Shown here: positions 35,871-48,260 of the stretch, in pieces
Numbering within the stretch: position 1 is the stretch's first letter
Layout: each line of letters begins with the position of its first letter
Origin: Casuarina equisetifolia
Lineage: Eukaryota; Streptophyta; Magnoliopsida; Fagales; Casuarinaceae
Assembly (NCBI GenBank): GCA_028551475.1
Contig: CM052356.1
Location: 10,877,884-10,941,883 of the forward strand
Reading direction: 5' to 3'
Length of the DNA stretch: 64,000 nucleotides
Translations under genes and position numbers: made by a program
The notes under the pieces: generated by a model
Told to the model about the DNA's origin: nothing
Databases searched by the model: none
The model's input: only the letters and a program-made list of their open reading frames with translations

Positions 35871-37700
35871 TGAACTAATTATTAATATGCCAAATATATA
35901 GCATCTCTACTATTATTCCCATATCAGAAGGAGATCCTTTCAATAAATATTTCTTTATTTATTTATTTTTATTTTTAAGACTAAAGGTTGTGTAAAGCCC
36001 CATTTTGATCGATGATAGAAAAAAAAATAAGTGGTTAATAAGTCATTGTTAGACACCATGGACTTCAATTTTTAATGATGTTGTTTTTCATTTTCAAGGA
36101 GATGAAAACCATTTCCCATCTGCAACTGACCTTTTCTACGAAAGCAATTTGTGAAAAGCACTTTCATCTTTATTCTAGTTAGCAAGAGATAACTTCTAAA
36201 GATGAAAGGAGAATCAAGAGGATGTTGCTTCGTCTTTTTTTCCTTTTTTTTTTGTTTTTATTTTCTTTTGGTTAAGTCAAGAGGATGTTGTTATGCATAA
36301 GTATGTAGAGGAGTTACAATTAATTAATAGATTTAACAGATATAAAAGCACATTACAAATGAATCACACTTGGCGGGTTTAAATGTGAACCACCTAATAA
36401 ATACTTAATTGAGAGTTAATCTCGCAGAATTTATCTAATTCACATGGCCCAAGACTGAGTTCCATGATATTATCTTGTCCAACAATCAAATGAATCAGTG
36501 ACTTTCGGCCTTGTACCAAAAGACCAAAAAGGAACTTTGAAATTGTGTCTTGAAGCACTTGTAAATGGAATCAATTTTGTGATCCCAAAAGTTACCTCAG
36601 GTCTCCCTTGAATCCTACTGTTATAGATTAAGTTCTTAATTGGCACACCGTTTGGTAGTTCAACTGCTCTAGTATGTTGATATCATATTTCTAGTCTTGA
36701 AATTAAGGTACGAGCAGACCAAGAAAGCTACTTAGCTTTTTTTTTTTTTTTTCTTTTTTTTCTTTTTTAATGAAAATTCTAAAAAGAAAGGTAAGGTGGA
36801 AGGAAGGAAAAGGAGAATCATTCTTACGTTTTTTACAGACAAATTGGAGGAGGGTTATTAGTTCATCTCGTGTCCATTGTCAAGTGCTTAATTTCCAAGA
36901 CGTTAAAGGCCTCACCAAACGTGTAGTAGGAGGAATTACTATTCAAGTAGTTCTGACTCTCTAGCCCAAGCCAACTGCTGCTTAACCTAATGAAGAAAAG
37001 AAAATTGCATGATATTGAAAGAATTAGGTTTTGGGGGACGGGTACTTCAAAAGTATATCGCGTAATTATTTATCAGTTTAAGAAGCTGAGAGCTTAACAA
37101 GTACAGAAGGATTAGATAAGCCGTATCTCAGTATTATATTACTGAAAGCTTAGTTTTAACCTGTTGCAGTTACGTAGATAATAATACCTTAGAAATGGAA
37201 TCTTACCAACCTACTCTCCAGCTTCAACCAACATAGATTAGAATTGTGGCATCCATTGCGCCCCAAAGGTAGCTCGGAAATTTATTCTACCCCGGAGAGG
37301 ATACTGCTTTAGCTTTGTCTTTAGTAACGCTATCACTCGATTAACACGTTTAGAGTCGAACAATATTTGACATCATACATTGTCAACAGAAAATGAATTC
37401 GATAGGGGATAATTGGTCTTAAGCTGCATCTATTGATCCTTAAGATGCTCTATCCGCTTGCCTTCAGTGGTACATGAAATTATTCAAGAACGAGGGAAAT
37501 GGTCAGAAAGCTTGACAAAGGGGAGCCCTTCACTGCATGTAACTGAAGATGTTATCGATATTGGCAAAGCCTTTTCGTGGCTGTCATTCATTGATTCGTA
37601 ATAAACGCAAAGTAAATGTGACACCCCCTTGCTTTAGCCCCCACTGCCTGCTAAAATGCTCTCATCAATGACTGAATATGATTGATTCCCTTGTAGGATG
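35871..37700. other. Intergenic, nothing recognised
   Basis: AT-rich unique sequence with homopolymer T runs (for example 36740-36766). No supported gene; the frame at 36770-36964 has no recognisable product. Confidence 0.6.
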
Positions 37701-37719
37701 AGAGCTCCTTTAGCTACAC

Positions 37720-38345
37720 GTGCTTCCGCTAGACCACTGCCGATAAATGTTCCCAAAGCTCCAAACCTATTCATTTTTGGTTAAAGGCAGAGGGATGAAA
37801 AGGGTTCGGTATAATCTCATCTTAAAGGAAGGAATCAATTATCATTGCAACACGACCTGGAATAACATTTGGGGGAAACGATCGTGCGTTTCACGTTAGC
37901 ACCAAAATGATGGTAACACAGTAGGCATTAAGGCCTATTCCAGTGACTTTTAGGTATAGAAACTAATCAATGATGAAATTTCCCTTTTTTATTTTTCGTT
38001 AAAGTTCTGCTGCTGATGCTTCCAAGTTTCGGAGAGACTCATTTTTGGTTAGGGAAATGAGGAGGGAAGAGTCGCTGATAGTTATACGCTAAAAAAAAAA
38101 AAAGAAATCAACGTCACGTAAACAGATTCTAGGAATAACCAATGGGGAGGTGAATAAACTTTTCAGTTTTTGATTCTTGTCATGAAGCTACACTGCCTCA
38201 CAAGATCGCTACTGATAAGCATTTCAAGATCCAAAGCAAACTGCTATCTTTGGTTAGAGGAATGGGGAAGGAAGAGTTCAGAATGGGGACGCAAAAGAAG
38301 GAGTCAAATCAATGAAACAGAAACTTGGAATACCAATTGGCAAGT
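37720..38345 (+). repeat. Three diverged copies of a roughly 230-bp repeat
   Basis: Starts near 37725, 37990 and 38205. The copies share TTTTTGGTTARRG-like and GGAAGAGT-like blocks, a GCTGATG/ACTGATAAG region and a TRGAATAACC-like block. The similarity is weak and the units are uneven. Confidence 0.4.
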
Positions 38346-38937
38346 AATTTGAGATCTCGGGTTTGAGATTCCATACGTTTTATGTATTATATGTATGAGT
38401 TAAGTGTGTATTAAATTTCTTGTCAGCATAAATGAAGGTACGACTAGAAAAAGTACTGAATTTTATCTCTATTTCACTAAAACAATGTCAGAACCAATGC
38501 TCTCTTTCAACACATCTGAAAAAGTGCAGTTCCAAGGAAAATTTTATAAAGGTTGCGAACATTGTTGAAATCAGTAAGCAACCTGGCCTTACATGCTTGA
38601 TCTTGTAACTAGTTTTCAAAGACGACAAATTTCTGGCAGACGCTAAATATGGCAGCTTCACTGCATTTAGGTTCCAGGTTTTAGTGGGGGACACTGCGAA
38701 ACTTCCTCATAGGTTGATGTTTCCCACAACTTTTACCTTTTCTCTTTTTGCCGTGGAGATTCCAGAGGGTTATATATCAATCACCTTGACTATTAAGGCA
38801 AAAGAGAATTAGCCACATACAACAGTAAGTAATACTGTTGGCTTTTTTGGCTATTCTTTCTATTTATCATTGGAGGTAAGGACTTTTGTGTAAGAAAAGC
38901 TATTTTCTCCATTGCTTTCCCGGAATGTAAAAGATAC

Positions 38938-38997
38938 AGAAAGACTATGATGCATAGTGACATGGAGTACATGTCACTATGCATCAAAAGTCTTTCT
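38938..38997. repeat. Long near-perfect inverted repeat (hairpin)
   Basis: A left arm of 27 bases (38938-38964) and a right arm of 28 (38970-38997) pair almost fully around the 5-base loop GAGTA. The inner 16 pairs (GATGCATAGTGACATG against its complement) are perfect, followed by a small bulge near AT/AAA and nine more pairs (AGAAAGACT). Confidence 0.9.
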
Positions 38998-38999
38998 TA

Positions 39000-39700
39000 G
39001 AGAACAACTTGGTATGTAGAAAAGTAGCAAGAGATTTATAACTAACAACCTAGTGGAGTAGCCTCTATTACTATGTAAAATACACGGTATTGGGCCAAGA
39101 CGGTGGAATTTCATGGTTGCCGCGCAGCCGACGACTCGGTTCTTAGTTCCGCCATAGGCTTCTTCTGTAGGACCTCTTGTACACTAAAAGCATAATATCT
39201 TATCAACTGAAAGAAATGTACTATCAATTTTAGGTTAAAATTGGACTTTCCAATATGGTATAGGTCTTTAGGTTAAATTTTTTTTCACCTTAAATGACTT
39301 ATTACATAGTAGTGCTCGATGTACAAAGTGTCTATGTAAAATAAAAGTCTCATATTAAAAATATGATTACTTGTAATGAAATTTAAATAACAAATATTCT
39401 TATAATAGTTTAACTAACTTTTGAATTGAATTTGAACCTTCTAACATTTCTGCCCAAATTTCAGTACCTAGTACCCGGATAAACTTGGGATCTCAAAAAA
39501 GCACATCTCCGGTACCCGGGTATGCTCCATGGAATGCTTGCCGCCATTCAAATCACATAAGTAGCCTAATAAGCCATGGTTTTGTCGCAAGAACCAATTT
39601 CCCATCCTGCCCCTTCGTTTGTCATCAACGACTTGGGGCTTCGTTCCTTAATTATTTTTCTTTTTGCTTCTAATGTCCTACTACGTCGAGCACGAGTAAG
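39000..39700. other. Intergenic upstream of the DUF688 gene
   Basis: No gene seen. The frame 39485-39673 is unrecognised and probably chance. Confidence 0.5.
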
Positions 39701-39706
39701 ACATCT

Positions 39707-39716
39707 CTATTTATAG
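39707..39716 (+). promoter_or_regulatory. Putative TATA box of the DUF688 gene
   Basis: CTATTTATAG lies 73-82 bp before the ATG at 39789, a normal plant distance. Confidence 0.6.
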
Positions 39717-39788
39717 AGGTAGGCAGATCGAGAAGTATAAAAAAAAGAGTAGAGAACGAAAGTCCTCTCCCTTCCTTGCCAGGAAGTA

Positions 39789-40391
39789 ATGGATTCCTCT
39801 GAAACTCTCACTAGAGGTGCGCATCTTGTCGCTAAAGAATGTGACACCGTAGTTCCGGCGACCAAGTACCTATCCTCCCGCCGGACTCCGTCCTTTTCCT
39901 CCTCCTCCTCACTTTCACCATGTTCTTCTTCCCTCGGATCTTCTTATTTTCTTGATGATTCCCCTCTCAGTCCTGCCACTCCCCTCAGATACTCTGGCGT
40001 TCCATTTTCTTGGGAACAACTACCTGGAATTCCCAAGAAACAAGCCTCCATGAAGAAGGAACCTTCATCAAAGCTTCTTCCATTACCACCACCTACCATT
40101 TCAACCTCAAAGAAGTTCAACTTGGAGAACATTGGGGATCGGAAGACCAGCAAACAGACTTTTCAGAGAGATCCATTCTTCGCCGCATTGGTCGAGTGCT
40201 CTAAAGATGATCAAGAGTCAAGCAGCAGCATTTGGAATGATTCTAAGGTGTCTAGAAGTTTAAGCGATCGTTTTGGTTTTGTCAGTCTTTACGGTTCTTG
40301 CAAGAGAACTTGTGCAATCTCAGAGTCAATAATCTACATTCCAAAGTCAAGCAGAGCCTCTTACGATCTGCTTCATCACCGTTCCCGCTGA
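39789..40391 (+). CDS. DUF688-type plant protein, 200 codons, single exon
   Basis: The function of this plant-specific family is unknown. The protein is serine- and proline-rich and probably mostly disordered: a serine tract at about 34-53, then GVPFSWEQLPGIPKK (70-84), the hallmark PFSWEQxPGxPK motif of the DUF688 group, then a proline run (PLPPP) and a basic KKFN stretch. The C-terminus has SLSDRFGFVSLYGSCK and IYIPKSSR. I see no signal peptide or membrane segment. A TATA box sits 73-82 bp upstream, the ATG is the first in frame, and codon use and GC content are gene-like. The frame is intact from ATG to TGA. Family members are often longer, so this is a short form; the family call rests on one motif plus overall composition. 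Confidence 0.8.
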   Translation: MDSSETLTRGAHLVAKECDTVVPATKYLSSRRTPSFSSSSSLSPCSSSLGSSYFLDDSPLSPATPLRYSGVPFSWEQLPGIPKKQASMKKEPSSKLLPLPPPTISTSKKFNLENIGDRKTSKQTFQRDPFFAALVECSKDDQESSSSIWNDSKVSRSLSDRFGFVSLYGSCKRTCAISESIIYIPKSSRASYDLLHHRSR

Positions 40392-43300
40392 AGTTGTTAT
40401 CTCTCCGATGATCTTCCGCCGGGTTTGCGTTCTCGTTGTTATAAAAGTTACCCTTCTTTTTTGTTTTTTTTGCTTCCTCGATGGTACATGAGGACAAGGA
40501 TGTCCCCAAAACCTCTTTTAAGTTATTGTACATCATGTTATTATAATTAGGAATTGGCGGTCTTTGCCTGCTATGCTTATTTCATCATTTGCATTGTTTT
40601 ATCTTATTTTTGAATTATGTGTCATCGATTTGCCAAATCTTATATAATATGCGATGTTTGCTGTACATCATGCGATGTAGGCGTCAACAAGAGTAAAATT
40701 TACTCGAACCCATGTGGGAGTGAGCTATAGGACCCCAGTGGACAGGACAGCTCGAGTATTTATTTGACTTGTATATTTGGTTTCTTCTTATTTTCAGCCA
40801 ATTTCCTTTGTACGATGCCAATTAGGCTACACCCACCCTGTTGTTCGTTCTAATGATAATACACTTCGTCCATCTGTGTTGGATGGGGTTAGAGGTTGTT
40901 GAGCTACCATCTGTTCTTCCACATGTTTCTATTAGACTACAATCTGCTTGGAAGTAGTAAACACATTCAGATTAATCACTCAAATGCACGTTTGGTCTTG
41001 AGGGTACATTTTCTATTAAATTTGTGGTAGTTTTCCTTAAAAGCTAGAGTTGTGACTTGCTACCTTATATCAGTTGAATTATTTTCTTACCCAGGAGAAG
41101 ATTCTTGCTAGAGTTTCTTGTGAAAGGGGTATAAGTAATTTAGATGGAAAACAGCATCCCAACCATAGTCGTAATTGAATTAGACAAGCTTGTGCCCTGA
41201 TGGGTTGGCCAACAATCGTAATTAGGAAAAAGGCTGTTGGTTGTGTCCTTTAGACAATTGAACGGTCCCCATCGAGTTTCATCAAGACCATAGGGTACAT
41301 GTTTCCCTTTGTATGCTTTGCTATTCTTTTCAGTTGTTTTCTTTACATGTTTCGTATGATGAAAGCTGTAGTGGGCGTTTTCTTTGTCAATTTTATGGTA
41401 GTGGGAGGGCTGAAAGCAGCGTGGAATGATGAAGAAGAGGTCCCCATATCCATAATGCTTGACCAAGCTGTTTGTGTGTCCACATTATCAACTTGAGTGG
41501 CATCTCTTGGCATCATAACCCGTAATAATAAATGAATTGAAAGATACGGTCAAAAGTTGTCGATTATGGTTGGCCGGATTGACTTGTATGCGGCTGCAAA
41601 AGCGAAGAGTTGGCTACATTGGGTGGGACAGAAATTAAGCAGCAGTTTAGCTGTTCACTTTACAGGCAGCTCCTTTAGTTTTCCTCCATCTATTTATTTA
41701 TTTATTTTCCTTTAGGCAGAAACAAGAAATCAAGCCGTACGGCGCAGGATCCACTCAATTTGGTCTAATCCATGAGATTAACTAAATATACTTTAGCCGC
41801 GTCTAATCGATTTTCTCTGGAGGGCTAAGAGAAGGAGGGTTTAAAGCAGACTCCACAAGCTGAATGACAGAAAAAGCAAGTACCCTACCAAAATAAATAA
41901 ATAAATAACAAAAAGGATAGTAAAAGAGAAAGGAAGATAGGATTGATATCATTCACATATCAATTAATTCTCATGCGGCATAAGAATTTACGCGTGTGCC
42001 TATGTACTTATTCCATTTCTTCTTATTTTGATCAGCAAGTTCTTATTTCTTGGACACAAACTTATGATTACCCTAATTTGCACGCTTGTGAGAACTTGAT
42101 GTTGTAGATCATCGTGCTCAAAGAATTTGGGACATTAAACTGCCGTTTAACCTAGAAGAGGGTTGGATTATTATGCTTATATTCATTGATGAATCATGGC
42201 ACCATTTTGCTTATTCACATATATAGACAACAAAAAAAAATCGAATATACTTGTAATCGGATTAGCGTCTTTTAATTTTGGTTTGAATTAGTAATAGCCA
42301 AATGATGTTTCTTTTATATTTTCTCCTTCTATAATCTATGACACCTATCTCTTCATAAAACAAAAGGTCACTTAAAACTATTTCTTCACTTATTGGAATA
42401 GAATAATCACAGCACGAGCAATCCATTAAGTGTCTAAACCATCATCACTTCCGTCAGGAATATACAACCACCAACAGCAATTCAACATCTATGCAGCCTT
42501 GCCGACAGATCGTAGGGCAGAATATATTTGGAAAAAGAGTGAAACATGGAGGACCAGATGCTATGATAACCTTGTGTACAATATATGCTGCTTGCTTGTT
42601 TTAGAAGCGAGGTTTTTATTGTCTGGCCTCCACACTTACTCAATCGTCAAATCAATAGTTGGATCTCGTGCACGCAGTCTTGGCCGACTTTTCTTTTTGC
42701 TTTCTTTTGAAGCCAAGACAAGCTCATGAGCTAAAAAAAGAGATCTTCGCTTTCTTCTTCTCCTTTTTTTTGTTGTTTCTAGTTCAGATTCAGAATCGCG
42801 ACGTCTTGACTTGTTCTACGACGTTATCGATGCTTAGATATCTGCTTAGTCAGACTTTTGACTTAATGAACAGTTTTAGGGTCAGACACTAAGAGGATCA
42901 AACAGTTAAGGTCGCGGTTACCAATGAAGCTGGTTGAATACAAATCTGTTTCTGAAGTGACTTGACTTTCTATGCAGGGGAAACCTTGTTTGTAAGACAG
43001 TGTGCCCCTTCCTCTTTCCAAAGAACGTTCTTATTTGTTTTTCACACTTGCTGAAAAAACATTGCTCAGCTGAGAAAATTAAGATGTGAACCTTATAACA
43101 TGAACAGTTTTATAATGGTATAATGGAATAATGGATCTCCCTTTTGCTTTGTTCATGCAACCCAATCACCACAACAAAGCTTTGAATATAGCTCGAAATA
43201 GCACAGAGATATTAGTTTTCGTAGATCATAAGCTATCTGGCATTAAGTACTGAAAATGAAATTTTCAAAAAGATTTAATGGGACTTATTTAATGCAAGGA

Positions 43301-44740
43301 TTGACAAGGCCAATGCAAACCTGCTCTGCAATATCTCTATCAGAAGGCAATGACAACCAGGGGACAGGAATGGATACTTTATTCGTCGCAAATCTCTGCG
43401 CCTACAAGGGATTCCGCATCCAGCTACGACCCAACTTGCTTTCAGGCATTGTTAATGCTCCGCTGCCTGACTCTTTTGCGGGAAATCAAAAATTATAGCT
43501 CAAGTATTAGCTGTTTCTGTGCCCTCTTCAAATTGGTTGGACTTTACAATGATTTGTTTAACGGAAGTGGTCTAAGAAGTGAGTTACACGTGGTAAGAAA
43601 TTTCCAAGAAGCACCTTCAACAGATTTTCTCTTTCTGTAAGATGTCTGCAGCTCCTCCGAAGCTCCATGCCTTCTGTCCCTTTGCATGTGTCAGACTACG
43701 TTACATAACCTCGCAAGTCTCTTTCTGTGTTGACAGTACATTCCTCTTCATAAAAATGTGTGTTTGGGTACATTCATTTTAATATTAAAAAAGGAAAATG
43801 ACACTATTGAGGATATTTAAGGCACGTTTATTTTGAGGATTTTGTCGTTGGAAATAAGATAAAAAAATATACTTTCAAGCTTGTTTTGGAAGACTTTTTA
43901 AAATCTCATCACTGGAAAGAATGCTAGTTTACAAGGGTGAGAAGCCCTGACTAAATGCTGAAAACCCTTCCTAAAACTCATTTTGCAATGGTCGTGATCC
44001 TTTACGATGAACCTATTTCCCAAGAACTTGTTGCCATCAAATTGACAAAGTTTGTTTTATTGCTATTGTATAACTTATAGTGATGATCCCACTTAGATTA
44101 ATTATTTACGAGAATATATATGATTACTGCTTGTAATTCAATTTTATAATTTACGACTTATAATTCTATTGAAAAGATATATGTAATTGAAAAAAAAAAC
44201 TTCTCAGGGTTTTAAACATTTGTTAGATAAGTAGTTTTTGTTAATTTTACATTCAAGGAATAGAATTCATGGTACATATAAAAAAATAAAAATAAAATAA
44301 ATCTTTACTAAGATTGTCTCATATTGAATCTAGACCAACGGCTTAGTGGTAAGGTTGTTGGTGTACAACCTAAGGTCCACCTTTCAATCAGACTTGCAAG
44401 GCCACTGTACTATAGTATCACCACCTTTTCAACCCTCTCAAAAGCATCTTAGTATCCAAATTCTAAGGCCACTCATCTTATGGTGGACAAGGCATCCATG
44501 CTTTCTAGCGTGACTCCGTACATAAGGAATCAATAAGTGGTTGTTGGCGATAGTGCCAGCCTACCCATTACTCACCATTACTCTAACACTTGGTAATGTC
44601 ATGTTTCCAAATGTATTAGTTGTTTTGAATATTTCCAAAAACCTACTTTAACGTATCTAAATTTATCCATGACATTTATTGTATATTTCTCTTTTACCCT
44701 ACATATTTCACTACAAAGAGTCTCTCTATGGGTCAGATCC
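40392..44740. other. Intergenic, no supported gene
   Basis: Unique-looking sequence holding the 3' region of the DUF688 gene and then AT-rich DNA. The open frames at 41140-41496, 42430-42892 and 43256-43640 overlap one another or lack any recognisable domain. Confidence 0.5.
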
Positions 44741-44749
44741 TCCTCCATG

Positions 44750-47640
44750 GCAAGTTTGATTATATTTTTACAGCTTGATTGCAAGTTCATTGATTAACAT
44801 CTTCTGGTGTCCTTCCACCTTCTTAGTCTCTAGTTGCCAACCCTTCTCACTTTGGTACCAATGACTCCATCATGCCATATTTCTCACCACTTAACAACTT
44901 TTGAAGTCAATTACCACAATATTTTTTTTCCCTATTCTAACTTTTTTCTTTTTCTCTAACGTGTCTTCTTACCAAAAGTCACTACTATCCCCATCTACCG
45001 ATTGCATTCTATCAAACATACCTTTTTAGTTAGTGCATTTTGATATTCAGTGATCATCACTTGTAGTATCTTCTTGTGAATACATAACTTACATCGTATT
45101 TGTTGATGATTGCACTAAATTCTCTTAGTGACATCCATTAGTCTCCCAAGACAACTTTTACATGATTTTATGCATTTTGAGTAATTCTAGAAAATCAATT
45201 CCAATGCAGGATACAAACAATCCAATGAAATGGGGCCTTTGAATTTACATCCAACCTTTTTTGTTCCTAATTACTAGATTGTAGTATTTAACAATAGCTT
45301 TCATGTCTTATTTCTCTTTTCCAAATGGCTTCACTGAAGATAAACATTGGCGTATTGTTTACACTAGATTAGCATTTCATCAAGCTTCCATTATGTTTCA
45401 TTTTTGGAAATATGCATTTAAGACTATTGTATACTTGATCAATTGCCTTCCTACCTCCACTCTTGGTGGCATCTCCCATTGGCATGCCTTTTTCATATCA
45501 TCCTTAGGATACTAAATTTTACATCTTTTTGGATGCTTTGAATTTCCTTACCTATAACCATATGTTTCACATAAGCTAGCACCATAATCTCATCACTATA
45601 TATTCTTAGGCTACCTTTAAGGTTACAAGGGATATCTTTGTCTAGATCCTTAAACTCAAAAGGTATATATTGTTTTAGATGCCAGATTCGATAAATCTTC
45701 CTTCCTTTTCTAGTAACCAACGACATTCACTGGACCTCTTTCACTAGTCATTAGCTTGCCTTCCCTATAAACACCTTGCTCCAGCTTAAGTAGCATCTTT
45801 ATTGCTATTTTTAAACTTTAGTTAGCTTTCTTCTGAACTTATCACTCTTTCTACATATTCTTCATCATTTGTACTTAACAAGACTATTTCTCCACCCTCC
45901 TTTACCTCACCACTTGTGACTTTTTCTTTTCCCGCCTCAAGTTTGTCACCATCACTGCATCCTATGGCTACTCAACTTTAAGATAGCATCATCTAGCACC
46001 AAACTCTCACTCGCCAACACACGTATGCCTTCATTGTTACTTCTCAACCTTACATGAGTCTTCCACTTATTCCCAAGCTACCAAGGACCCACATTAGGGA
46101 GATCTTTAGCCTTATAGTTAAAGTTGTTACAGTAGGCATAATCTTGGCTCTCTTGTACTCTCTTGGCTAGATTCTTCTATAACTTGATGTGAAGACTGTT
46201 TCTCTTCATGGTCATCTCACTAAGTAAGTCTATTTGCATCAAGCCCTTATATATGTTGATGTCACTTATCCCCATTACATATGGCGCTTGCATAAGTCTC
46301 CTTACAAACTCAGATAGGCTCTAAGCATGATATTAACATTTTAGTTTATATCTCCTTCATCTTGGTTTGACTTCACTCTTTGTCCTTCACATTACTACCT
46401 ATATTATATTTCTCATTATATATAAGGGTGATATAATCTTAAGTCACTCATGGTGCCTATATCAACACCAACAATAGCTTTTTAGTGTGACTTTGCTATT
46501 AAGAACCTTAGACTTCTTCATTACTTTGTTGGCATTAAAGTCCAATGTACTTACCATGGCCTTTTCCTCCTTTAGGCGTAGTTTTCTTTAGAGATTCTCT
46601 ATCAAACTAAGATGGCTATTATTTGATCTGTTTACTCCATGTACCATTGATTCTTCACTTTTCATTCATTATGACCACCCATTACCAAATTCCACTTGTT
46701 AGGATCATTAGACACTACCATTAGGTCAAAACCTATATTTGATAGCTAGAGTACTAACTAATAATTTTAGTGCTCCCACATAGGTCATGCCAACCACTTA
46801 AGCTTGAGTATTCAAGCTAACCCATAAGGCCTCCTCTACACCAAGTCTACTCATACCTCTTTCTAAAACTAGCTTTTGGTAGCATAAAAACCCTACACTA
46901 AGCGATGGACGAGCATAAAGTGCTACACTTGACTACGCATGTTAGGTAAGCATGAAGTGTTGTACCTTACTAGGCACAAAATGCCACAAGTTGGATAATT
47001 AATCTCATTCAAGTATAATAAAAATGCTATGCTAAATAAATCTAACACCATTTTTTATAAAAGTATAGTTGACACTCTTTAGTATCTAACTTTCACTCCT
47101 TTAGATATTGCACATGCCCGTCAACATTACCTGTCAATATATGTATGTGTTTATTGTCTATAATGAAAAATATCAAACACATTCTTTGGTTTCTAATTAA
47201 TACAATATGCCATGGTATTAAGCTCACCAAAAGCTATTTTCTTGATCTTCAGCCTTTATACATGCCAATTGGGTTAGTGATGGTGGTGATCAGAGATTAG
47301 TGAATGGTTTCTATATCTTTCTTGGTACTAATCTTATTTTATGGAGCTCTCGTAAGCAATGAACAATTTCTCATTCTAGTACCAAATTTGAGTATAAGAG
47401 CCTTATAGTTATTACCATCATAAAACTTATATGGCTTTAAGTACTTCCTAAAGATCTTCATATTCCACTTTCTTGACCTTTTATTTTTTGATGTTATAAC
47501 CTTTCTGTAGCATATCTTATTGCCAATGTTATCTTTCATGTTTGCTCCAATCATGTAAAAATTGACTATCATTTTGTTTAAATACATATAGAAAATATTC
47601 AATCATTTTCTTTGTCTCGTCTTTTTTCTTCCTTTCCCAC
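44750..47640 (+). pseudogene. Ty1/Copia pol relic (integrase, RT, RNase H)
   Basis: With many stops and frame changes, the plus strand reads in Copia order. The integrase region includes NGFTEDKHWRIVYTRLAF and FWKYAFKTIVYLINCLPTST (45303-45515). Then comes FLGYL-GYKGYLCLDP and VYIVLDARFDKSSFPF (to about 45720). An RT core with YPHYIWRLHKSPYKL (about 46268) follows, then LRLLHYFVGIKVQ (about 46510). RNase H has RLVNGFYIFLGTNLILWSSR and SHSSTKFEYKS (47295-47405). The catalytic residues are not continuous, so it is dead. No matching LTR pair was found. Confidence 0.85.
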
Positions 47641-48019
47641 CCTCTTTATTCTTATGTTTCCTCTTTATTTAGCTGAATCATTTACTCACATAAGCTCCAA
47701 CACTTTCTCTTAAATTACAACCATATAATCAATCTAAGGATGTCAAGGGAACAAAGGATGGCTAAACCTCTATGACCCAATCTTCTATTGGTCTTCAAGA
47801 TGGTAGAGTAATCAAGTCTTTTATAAGTACTTAGATTTCTTCACTTATATTTCATATAGTATAAGTGCTACTACCCTTATCATTGAGTTAGAGCTCTTGT
47901 TAGGCTTGTCACATTTTTTTTCATCCAAATTCACATTACTCCTTAGATGTGATTACGTCCTAGTAGCTTCAAGACCCTTTTATCTACCTACTTTGGATGC
48001 TTGGTGCTAGCACAAGTTG

Positions 48020-48260
48020 GAGTAAAGTGACTTTGATACCACTCTATAATGGGCTTGAGTTTTAATTTAAAAGACTAATTATTAAGTAGAATAACAATTC
48101 CCTTAAAAAGTACCAAGATTTCATAACTCTTACGAGACAAATGGCACACCCTCCTCCTTGGGCTATGACATATAAGTCTTATAGCACAATCGTCCTATAA
48201 CTTGTAATGCTTCAATCTCTCTCCCTATGCAAGTGGGATTTATATGATCAACCATTATAA
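48020..48260 (-). mobile_element. Primer-binding site and LTR fragment of another retroelement
   Basis: On the minus strand, CCCATTATAGAG is followed by TGGTATCAAAGTCAC (about 48024-48038), a Met-tRNA-type primer-binding site, so the flank to about 48260 is probably an LTR end. No partner LTR is visible. Confidence 0.35.

Noticed and set aside
41140..41496. Open frames on both strands after the DUF688 gene
   Set aside because: They overlap on opposite strands, show no family motif and lack promoter or splice support.
44325..44400. tRNA-like stretch with GGCTTAGTGGTAAGG
   Set aside because: Only a box A resemblance; no box B at the right spacing and no cloverleaf, so neither tRNA nor SINE can be claimed.
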